Source: Thinopyrum elongatum (Eukaryota; Streptophyta; Magnoliopsida; Poales; Poaceae). Taken from it: a DNA stretch of 64,000 nt. Location: the NCBI GenBank assembly GCA_011799875.1, contig CM022298.1, positions 257,603,757 through 257,667,756 on the forward strand. The letters are read 5' to 3'. Position numbers and translations under genes: made by a program. Of the stretch, positions 56,867 through 64,000 are shown one piece after another; position 1 is the first letter of the stretch; every line of letters starts with the position of its first letter. The notes under the pieces are model-generated. The model was not told where the DNA came from. It did not search any database and saw only the letters and a list, made by a program, of their open reading frames with translations.

Positions 56867-57600
56867 TTGGTGGGAGCTCTGGGGCGGAGTGGCCGGACAA
56901 CCATATAGTGCATTGGTTTGTCAAGAGCTCAAGGACAGACGACGAAGGAAATTTGGATTCCCCTTCAATCCTTGTCATTTATTACCGAGTAAAATGCATT
57001 GGCGGTCATCGAACTTGTCTTGATAGTTCACTTTGATCATTGTACTTAAGAATACGGTCAATACGGTCATTATATACGAGATATGGTGATTATACGGTCC
57101 CTATCATCACACCCGTGTAGCTGTAGCTGGGATTTGATGTTTCTGCACCTCCGTCCTGGTTGATGCATGTAACTACAAATAATATCACTAGAAACTATGT
57201 TTATTAGTAAGGTACACGTGCATTGCATGCATGAGATTTGGCAACCAAATTATGAATAAATACCACACTATAGCATGTAAGCTTTGAGTCATATATGCAT
57301 GATGTAGATGTTCATTAATTCTTATAGTGGTAGTAAATTTCTACAAAATGCACATAATGGCCTAAATATGGTAAATGAACCCAGATAAGTGCCAAATTTG
57401 AACACAGTGCTTTGTAGGGTGTATGTTGATCATAGAAAAAAAAGTGAACTGCCACATTAATTGAGTACTTTTGCAAACTACAAAAACAATATACCACCAC
57501 GCCGGCGTCTGACCGCCCTGGCCTACCGAAACCCCTTCCATCGCTAGCGCGCGCTTCCCGCCTGAAACGGTCACCGTCGCTCCAGAACATCAATGCCGCA
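56867..57600. other. Intergenic DNA between two orphan genes
   Basis: AT-rich with no confident ORF or transposon end. It holds the putative upstream regions of the divergently oriented genes at 56866 (minus) and 57914 (plus). ORFs at 57315-57605 minus are mostly AT-rich and not convincing. Confidence 0.4.
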
Positions 57601-57924
57601 TTCACACCCGACGCGACCTCTCACTGGCGCCGACATTGCAGCACCGCGACGGTCGAGAGAGCGCCACCTGCGCGGCATCCCGGTGCAAGCGACTGCTCCG
57701 TGTTAACGACACCACAGCCATCTGTCCATCCGCCGCCCACATTAATGACACGCGGCTGCTGACGAACCTACTCTGGCGCCAGCCATCCATCCGTCTGTCG
57801 CGGCTCATTGCCATTCGCCCGCTATATTAACTTCAGCCCCAGCCCCCAGCCATAGCCAAAGAGCCACAGTCATTCTCCTCCGGTCCCTTCCTTCTGTCGG
57901 CACCACTCCAACCATGGCCTCCTC

Positions 57925-58053
57925 GCGCTCCAAAGCTCTCTTGGACGTACTGTCGCAGGAGCAGATGAAGGACATCACCGGCTCCGCTCCGGGCGCGCTC
58001 CAAAGCTCTCTTGGATGTACTGTCGCAGGAGCAGATGAAGGACATCGCCGGCT
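57925..58053 (+). repeat. 70 bp tandem duplication in the orphan gene
   Basis: GCGCTCCAAAGCTCTCTTGG starts both units, at 57925 and 57995, and both contain CAGGAGCAGATGAAGGACAT. The units differ by very few bases, so the duplication is recent. The period is not a multiple of three. Confidence 0.9.
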
Positions 58054-58075
58054 CCCCCCCCCCCCCCCCCCCCCC
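58054..58075 (+). repeat. Poly(C) run, 22 bases
   Basis: Twenty-two C in a row followed by GGGCC. It is likely unstable in length and prone to sequencing error. Confidence 0.9.
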
Positions 58076-58464
58076 GGGCCACCCTCCGCCACCACAACCA
58101 CAAAGCCGGCACGCGTGCGTGGGCGTAGCCGGCTACGAGGAAGAGTAGTACATGGTAGGTCACCGCCGGTCTGGTCCCAGGAAGGCCACCGCTCCTCCAC
58201 TCAGTCGACGCCAAGCTTGGTGGGGTAAACATTGGCGGCCGATTAGCCGCTTGATGCTGACATGGAGGCGGAAATCTTTTGAACCTTGTGCTCCGGAGGA
58301 GGAGGTTATCGAGGCGGAGCTGGACAAAGTCGAGGCGGATGAGGAGGAGGCAAAGGCAATAGCCGGAGCGTCAGTTCTCGGGGCTCATGGCCAGACATGG
58401 TGGTCGGATGTCGGCGATCGTTTAGATTAGGTTTACAGTAGGTTTTAGTACGGTTTGTGCGACA

Positions 58465-58575
58465 TATGTAATGAATTTCATCCAGTTTATAGGAAAAGTT
58501 TTTGAAATGTAATGAATTTCATCTGGTTAATTTGAAATTTGCTTTGTTTGCATGAATTTCATCCGGTTAGTTCAT
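58465..58575 (+). repeat. Three spaced ATGAATTTCATC motifs
   Basis: ATGAATTTCATC(C/T)(A/G)GTT at about 58471, 58511 and 58552, each 40 bp apart, in the 3' flank of the orphan gene. Confidence 0.8.
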
Positions 58576-58754
58576 ATAGTTCTCGAAAGGTATGCGGGCA
58601 GCATTGGATGGCATCCTCTGGCATCAGTGTCCTCGGACAGATGCCAGTGTAAATTTGTGGGTCAGCGCTGGAGATGCCCTAACTATCATGCTACAATCGC
58701 TAACAGTGCTCCATTATTTCGCAGGGAACAGTTATCCCTCGATCAAAATCAGAT

Positions 58755-58880
58755 CCGCCGTGTTTCGCACTCCTCCCACATAAGAGTGGAGACGCTTGCT
58801 TACATAAAAATGGAGCAAGTGGATGGCACTGTAGCACGTCATATCACTCAAACCCACTAGGCCAAACTAGCCTGCCTAAT
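58755..58880 (+). repeat. Short deleted copy of the 55.8/59.6 kb duplication unit
   Basis: CGTGTTTCGCACTCCTCC and then GTAGCACGTCATATCACT and CCCACTAGGCCAAACTAGCC match the start (59638) and end (59950-60000) of copy B but lack the middle. Confidence 0.7.
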
Positions 58881-59637
58881 GCGCGGGAAAGCCCCGCCCT
58901 CGTCATTTTGTTCTAGATTTCTATCGATTAATCGCATGAAAATGTTACACTTTGCAAGTTCAAAAGGAAAAGGCGGCACACTTAAAGCACGCCTATCGCG
59001 TTCGTGTTGCACCCCCGACAGTCCGGCTCGCACGCCGCTCACCAAAGGGGACACGCGTTGTCTTGCATTTTCATTGACATGTGGGACTACAATTGAATAA
59101 ATCATCGATAGCCGAAATCTAATCGCTCGGCGAGTGTCGGCTGAGAAGAGAGAGACGGGGGAGGGAGAAGAGATCGCCCACCCGCCGCGCACAGACTCCA
59201 ACAAATATGGTGATAATGTGAGGTGGGCCATGCGGGAGTCCGGACCGCTTCCAATCCCGCTTCTGACCGCCCTGGCCCACCAGAAAACCCCTCCCCCCTC
59301 CCGCGCGTGCTCCCCCCTCATGCGCCAGCTGCCCGCATTCATAGCAAGTACAATACTGGGCTATAAGTCCGCTTATGTGGAGGAGAGAGGCATTGAAAAA
59401 GTGAAGGAGTGGGCTCTGCAAGAGCCCGTCTCTACACGTGCTCCTAGGTATAAAAAACTAATTCTAAAAAAAAGGTATAAAAACTAATTCTGTCTAAAAA
59501 AGAAGGTAAAAACATTTGAGAGAAAATAGATAGAGAGAAAGTGAGAAAAAGTTGTAACCTTATAGCCAACCTTATAGTCAACACTATGGTACATGAGGAA
59601 GGAGGGAGTTGTGCACATGCCAAGTTCACTGGGCTGC
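58881..59637. other. Intergenic DNA with mixed repeats
   Basis: A GC-rich part (59110-59340) with overlapping ORFs on both strands but no domain, then AT-rich DNA with GGTATAAAAACTAATTCT twice (59446 and 59474). No gene is called. Confidence 0.4.
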
Positions 59638-60240
59638 CGTGTTTCACACTCCTCCATCGTAACAGTGGAGACAATAGCTTTCATCAAAAATAAACAATGA
59701 ATACTCCTTGCTCGTCCTTGATATCGGAAAGAATACTTTCATTCACCGACATGTGGGACGTCGACCATCCTGGTCCACTTGCCATACACAAAATTATTCT
59801 GGTCCACCCCGATCGTAGCACAGGCCCAACCTTTCCCACTGTAAGTTGGTCGGACGTAGGAACCATCATGACTTCGTTGAATTTCGCTTCTTCAAGAAAA
59901 CTTACTGTACCCGCAATACTGCTACCACACGTGAAGACTGGACCGCACTGTAGCACGTCATATCACTGAAACCCACTAGGCCAAACTAGCCCGCCTAGGA
60001 TTTGTACGTCTCTATACTGCTATGATTTTGTGTTCTCAAAAAATATCCTTTGTCAATCTAACGATTAGGAGTAGAAAGAAATGGAGGCCTCCTTTGGTTC
60101 ATAGGATAGGAATTTTATAGGAATAGGAAAATCATAGGAAGTGAGATGACATGCATCTCAATTCCGATAGAGAAAGAGATGTTATTTGGTGCATAGGATA
60201 GGAATTTTTCCATTGAGTCTAGGCTAATTTTTTTCCTCCA
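59638..60240 (+). repeat. Segmental duplication, copy B
   Basis: Partner of 55835-56354. It includes an extra stretch ending CCCACTAGGCCAAACTAGCC before the MITE, which is present complete here. Confidence 0.8.
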
Positions 60241-60367
60241 AAATATGAAGGATTGATTCCTATCCTACATAGGAATAGGAATCCATTCCTATAAACCAAA
60301 GGGCTGCAATGGAATTTTTTCCTTTGCAAATCCTATCCTATAGAGTTCCTACAAACCAAAGGAGGCC
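60086..60367. mobile_element. MITE with GGCCTCCTTTGG inverted ends, complete
   Basis: Starts GGCCTCCTTTGGTTCATAGG and ends ACAAACCAAAGGAGGCC, 282 bp, with inner inverted AGGATAGGAATTTT/AATTCCTATCC-like arms. GGA stands outside both ends (60083-60085, 60368-60370), a possible 3 bp target duplication, which would suit a Harbinger or CACTA-derived MITE. The superfamily is not settled. Confidence 0.75.
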
Positions 60368-61020
60368 GGAGGGTCTTTCTCTCTCTCTAGATCTCTCTCC
60401 ATCCCACAACCCCTCTAGCACACGTACACACTCTCTATTGCCACTCCGAAAGTACGACGTCACTACACATTCACGCTTCCAACAAAAAAATTACACATTC
60501 ACGCATCTTACAAGTACGTGCCAATTTTGCTGGCTATTAATGTGAATGTATCTGTGAACCAACTATTTGAGTTTGATGTGAATTAATGTATAATTGTGGA
60601 CTATTGTCTGATCGATCGCTAAGCCTACAATTTTAGGAGCTTGGGCTATTGGCCGATCGACGACGGATCAGACCTATAAGCGTACCACGAGCTCATCAGC
60701 ACCAATGTTTCTTTTCGGTGAGTGTTTGCAAGTACTATAGCTCGCACAGTAGCTAGCCTACTAACACCAAGAATCATCAAACGAGCCCTGCTGATTTGAT
60801 AAACAGTTCAAACTTATAGCTAAGCATGTCATATATTACATCAAAAGCTGGTGAGGATACATCTATTTCAGTAACTCGGAGAGGGTTCGCATGATTCACT
60901 ATCAAACAAAAGTAGCAAGTACCGCCCACACAAGATAGTGCACTAGCCCTAAGATGGTTTGATAACACGCATCGTTCTGCTAATTAAACACAATGCAAAC
61001 TACCTTGAAGGATTAGCATG
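60368..61020. other. Intergenic DNA
   Basis: Nothing gene-like; a CT-rich start (60375-60400), then mixed sequence. It forms the 3' flank of the minus-strand gene that ends at 61026. Confidence 0.4.
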
Positions 61021-61025
61021 ACCAA

Positions 61026-61716
61026 CTATTTCTTGTCATCGATCTCTCGGGCAATGACCACAGCACGGACAGCAGCATGGGAATTGATCTCTAGGGCGAT
61101 GTCCATAGGACGGACCACGACATCGGAATCGATCTCTGGGGCGATGTCCACAAGACGGACAGCGGCATCGGAATCGATCTCCGGGGCGATGTCCATAGGA
61201 CGGACAGCGGCATCGGAATCGATCTCAGGGGCGATGTCCACAGGACGGACCACGACATCGGAATCATCAAGGACGTCCACCAGCACCTGCACAACCCTAA
61301 CATATTAGCAAGCACATTGCAAATAATCAAAAACCACAACTATGATAAGCCATTTTTTGACCTTGTGCAGCTCACCGGGGGATCCCATCCCTCCGGGGGC
61401 CATCACCTTGCCAGGGAAATACTGCTTCTCAACGGCGACTATCTCCTCAAACTCGGCCTTGAGCCTCTCATAGGTGGCCATTAGAGTTTCTGGGGTAGGC
61501 ACGGTGGGGCCCTTGCTGTTCTTCTAGCTTTCTTTGAGGAGTTTGTCCGCCAACGTCGTCAACTCTTTGGCCAGTGCTTGTTTCTTGGAGTTCTTCGTCT
61601 CCATGGGCTGGCCCGCCAACAATGGCCAACTCGTTGGTCGGTGCTCGCTTCCTGGCGATCTCTGTCTCGAGTGGGTTGTACGCCGACAACTCTTTGCCTA
61701 GTGCTCCAGGATCCAT
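61026..61716 (-). pseudogene. Orphan gene with 15-residue repeats, frameshifted
   Basis: A likely start at 61716 (MDPGALGKELSAYNPLETEI). The coherent reading then changes frame near 61600 and meets a TAG near 61528. It continues with PTPETLMATYERLKAEFEEI and a segment ending GSPGELHK. A probable intron (GT near 61371, AG near 61291) leads to the last exon, which has five 15-residue repeats of the VDIAPEIDSDAAVRP type, and stops at 61026. The first part is helical and Leu/Glu-rich. No domain is recognised. At least one frameshift and one stop indicate a pseudogene. Confidence 0.5.
61048..61272 (-). repeat. 45 bp coding tandem repeat, five units
   Basis: The plus strand shows GGGGCGATGTCCACAGGACG-like units every 45 bp, encoding 15 residues on the minus strand. 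Units differ by a few bases, mostly conservative. Confidence 0.85.
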
Positions 61717-62190
61717 CAATAAACTGACAAACAAAAAGCAATCGAAAGGAAACCACAATCGCAATGAAAACGGGAAAAGAATAGGCAGTGAGAATCGGTC
61801 GGTGCTTCGCAAAAAGAAGATTCTTGGAATGAAAATATAGTAGCATCACTGATTCACCCACCTTTCCTTTGTCTGTACAGAAGAAAAATGGCAGAAGTGA
61901 GTAGCCTGGAGTGAGGTTTTCTTCAAGAAAGGGAAGAAAGGGCTTTAACGAGCGTTCCAGTGAAATGATGGTTGCTTCGTCCAGTCCAACTTCGAGGCCA
62001 CTTTACCACTACTGGTAAAGGTGTGCATTTTGTGATATGACAGGTCATGACGGCCACACCGGGGTGACTGGTGAGTCTCGACTATAGCACCTCGTTGTGA
62101 TTTGGTGGATGGCACGCGGGCCCGCATGCTTGATGTCCCACATGTAATAGAGTGGCTAGTCATATAGTAGTTTGGACGATAGACGAGGAG
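61717..62190. other. Upstream flank of the repeat-containing orphan gene
   Basis: Probable leader and promoter of the minus-strand gene. The ORF at 61945-62163 minus is not convincing. No transposon ends. Confidence 0.35.
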
Positions 62191-62412
62191 CTCCGTCCTG
62201 GTTTATTGGTCCTTGGTCCCTATGATAATCTGTGCCAAATTTTGACTATAAATTTAACTAACCAAATGTTCATGCATGTCACAAAAATTAACATCATTGA
62301 AAACTATGTTCAAATATGAATCCAAGGATATAATTTTTGTTAACATGCACTAACATTTTGCCAGTTAAATCTTTGGTCAAAATTTAGCACAAATTACAAA
62401 GGGGCCCTATAA
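62191..62412. mobile_element. Stowaway-like MITE
   Basis: CTCCGTCCTGGTTTATTGGTC start and an inverted interior (GTGCCAAATTTTGACTATAA ... GGTCAAAATTTAGCACAAAT), ending near GGGGCCCTATAAAG. Same family as 10027-10195. Confidence 0.7.
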
Positions 62413-62784
62413 AGATTGTACTCTCACATTTTGTTTTGAGGATACTCCCACATACAAAATATAAATAATAATGCATGTTGGTGCAGCCCACGTTTCCGAT
62501 AATTTTAGCCGTGGGCTTGTTCACAATTTTTACGAGGCGGTGGTTGTCCACTTGATGGAGGGTCTAGTACCAGACTTGAACGATACAAAGTGCGACTTGG
62601 CACACCGTAACACTACTGCAGGATGCTGCTAACGCGACACTACGATCAGAGACCCTTTGACGAAACTGTGTGCGATGCATTAATCGCAAATGGGGATGTA
62701 AAAAACTGTCAAAAAAGATGCAAAACATTTGCGATGGTGGAGACATCAAACACGGTTCAGATTTTAGTTACGTGTGCGATGCGG

Positions 62785-63190
62785 GGCATACGGTTGATCC
62801 AGAAGAACTGTTTGCGATGAGGCAGAACAACAGAAACGGGCAGCCATATCAATGTGTGTGCGATATACGGCATACAGTTCGCTGCGATGAACTGTGTGCT
62901 ATTAGGGAATGCAATAGAAATGGTCAGCTAGATCAAGGTGTGTGTGATATACGGCATACGGTTCACTCGGACGAACTGTTTTCGATTAGGGCAGAGAACA
63001 TAAATGGTTCAACTTAACAAGATGTGTGTGATATGCGGCATACAGTTCACATAGATGAACTGTTTGCGATGAGCCAAAAGAACACAAACGATTCGTGTAA
63101 AAAAGATGTGTGTGATATGCGGCAAACAGCCCACTCGGATGAACTATTTGCGATGAGAAATTATAACACAGACGGTTACTATAGTTAGTT
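62785..63190 (+). repeat. 84 bp subterminal tandem array, five units
   Basis: GGCATACGGTT (or a variant) recurs at 62785, 62869, 62953, 63037 and 63121, exactly 84 bp apart. Units include GATGAACTGTTTGCGATGAG and AGAACA-rich parts. It explains the open frame at 62670-63017, which is therefore not called as a gene. Confidence 0.88.
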
Positions 63191-63561
63191 CATGTGCGAT
63201 TCTGTTCGTATAAAAAACTTTTAAAAATGCAAACTAGTTGTTTGCAGTGGCTAGGAGTATCGCACACGATGCATCTGCGAGTACTCGTGTGCGATGATTA
63301 GTAAGTTACACATACATTTCCTTATGTTAACACGTGTGTGATAAATAACACATGGCACCGCATACGGTATTCGGGTTGTGTGTGTGCTCCACTTAGTCTT
63401 CCCGCGCTCCACATGGGTGAATTGTAAAATCCACGCCTCTTCCCTCATCGGTTTCCCGCCACTAGCTAATGGCTTGCTGCATATAACCCAGGCGGCAATG
63501 CACCGTCGCGACACTCTCTGCAGATCTAGTCCTCACCCATCTACCATTAGTTATTCCAAGC
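63191..63561 (+). promoter_or_regulatory. Region upstream of the CACTA internal ORF
   Basis: Holds further single GTGCGATG motifs, then a TATA-like CATATAACC at about 63479-63487, roughly 80 bp before the ATG at 63562, and a C/T-rich leader. A promoter is likely but unproven. Confidence 0.4.
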
Positions 63562-64000
63562 ATGCCAGGCAACGACCAAAGCTTTGATGTCGACCCCTAC
63601 CTGCGTTACATCTTCGGCGAGGAGAACGAGCCGGAGCAGGTCGGGGAGCAAGAGCTTCATCGGTCGGTGCAGGCACCATGGCCCATCGGCAGTGATATCG
63701 GCGTGACAGTCCTTGGGCGCACAATCGACTTACTGCAGAGGAGGTGTGATGAGCAGTTTGCCATCCACCGTGCAAAAGATCCAGAGCTGCTCGGTGGCAT
63801 GATCGACGACCCACCCGGAGAGCCGTCATCACCAGTGCTCATCGAGAGCCTGATGCCCCACAAGGAATGGGCAGAGGACCTCTGCGATTCAGTCAAGACA
63901 CAGGCAGCCTGCGGCTTCATCATTGCCCGCGGCGGCCGTGTCAACCTCGATTCCGATGATGTGGTGGCCAGGCTCGAGCGCATCCTTGGCGGAGTTGATG
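63562..64000 (+). CDS. Hypothetical protein, 3'-incomplete (CACTA internal ORF)
   Basis: Open from ATG 63562 to the window end, 146 codons, without stops and with GC-rich third positions as in grass genes. It starts MPGNDQSFDVDPYLRYIFGE and continues acidic, with WPIGSDIGVTVLGRTIDLLQ, PHKEWAEDLCDSVKTQAACG and ARLERILGGVD. I do not recognise a domain. It could be the first exon of a CACTA-encoded protein (an ORF other than transposase) or a captured host gene. The intact frame contrasts with the broken genes elsewhere in the window. Confidence 0.6.
   Translation, partial: MPGNDQSFDVDPYLRYIFGEENEPEQVGEQELHRSVQAPWPIGSDIGVTVLGRTIDLLQRRCDEQFAIHRAKDPELLGGMIDDPPGEPSSPVLIESLMPHKEWAEDLCDSVKTQAACGFIIARGGRVNLDSDDVVARLERILGGVD

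Larger units (their letters stand above)
57914..58430 (+). pseudogene. Orphan gene broken by a 70 bp duplication and a poly-C run
   Basis: ATG at 57914 in AACCATGG context, with CTATATTAAC about 90 bp upstream and a C-rich leader. The N-terminus reads SSRSKALLDVLSQEQMKDI. A 70 bp segment is then repeated (57925-57994 and 57995-58053), which shifts the frame, and a run of 22 C follows. Downstream an acidic stretch, EEEVIEAELDKVEADEEEA (about 58293-58350), ends at TAG 58428-58430 in the frame of 58152. The pieces do not form one frame. No domain is recognised. Confidence 0.5.
62611..64000 (+). mobile_element. CACTA transposon, left end
   Basis: CACTACTGCAGGATGCTGC at 62611 after TAA, followed by subterminal DNA with GTGTGCGATGC motifs and the 84 bp array, then GC-rich sequence with an ORF at 63562. 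The right end is beyond the window. No transposase part is seen so far. The assignment rests on the terminus and the subterminal repeats. Confidence 0.65.

Noticed and set aside
62670..63017. 115-codon ORF with repeated GHTVD/RHTVR motifs
   Set aside because: Explained by the 84 bp subterminal array, whose period is a multiple of three.
62785..63190. CRISPR-like regular array
   Set aside because: The units are contiguous 84 bp tandem repeats without unique spacers, in a plant CACTA subterminal region.

Overview
This is nuclear DNA from a large-genome grass. The best fit is Triticeae (wheat, Aegilops or a close relative): it carries a BARE-1/Angela-type Copia element with a ~1.7 kb LTR, an Athila/Sabrina-type Gypsy element, several CACTA elements, Stowaway MITEs, small Helitrons ending in CTAG, and a Pol III promoter that closely resembles wheat U6 promoters as I remember them. 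Nothing prokaryotic, organellar or viral-episomal is visible. Most of the 64 kb is transposon, mostly nested; real or former host genes are few and most are broken.

Layout. 1-7,591: a three-level nest, with a 3.56 kb CACTA (277-3836, TSD TCA) inside a second CACTA (to 4189), itself inside a minus-strand Copia element whose gag and 5' LTR remain. 7.7-18.5 kb: MITEs, a broken orphan gene with a 14-codon coding repeat, a 5'-truncated SINA-like gene, a 453 bp Helitron, an F-box/DUF295 pseudogene, then repeat-rich DNA (600 bp and 81 bp tandem units). 18.5-40.7 kb: a CACTA end abutting a truncated Angela-type element on the minus strand. The Angela element holds a Gypsy element (20466-34414, TSD ATAGG), whose 5' LTR is split by a third LTR element (26861-33757). 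The Gypsy element also carries a plus-strand (antisense) ORF with a B3-like domain.

40.7-44.2 kb: a multi-exon gene with two consecutive C48 (Ulp1-type) cysteine protease domains, its 5' part lost at the Angela boundary. 45.1-45.5 kb: two MSP elements, a USE and a TATA box with Pol III spacing, then about 195 bp of unrecognised sequence ending in T6, a candidate undescribed Pol III RNA gene. 45.5-53 kb: LTR fragment with palindrome array, a diverged tandem duplication carrying a Stowaway, GC-rich gene-like DNA and a long CT/CA-rich minisatellite field. 53-62 kb: small orphan genes or pseudogenes, two abutting Helitron copies, a second DUF295 fragment and a local segmental duplication. 62.6 kb to the end: the left end of another CACTA with an 84 bp subterminal array and an open ORF that runs off the window.

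There is no operon-like cooperation between genes. The one recurring theme is ubiquitin/SUMO-type functions (SINA-like E3, two F-box/DUF295 remnants, a tandem Ulp1-like gene), mostly in pseudogene form and often beside Helitron ends. All boundaries were read by eye; no alignment or database search was possible.
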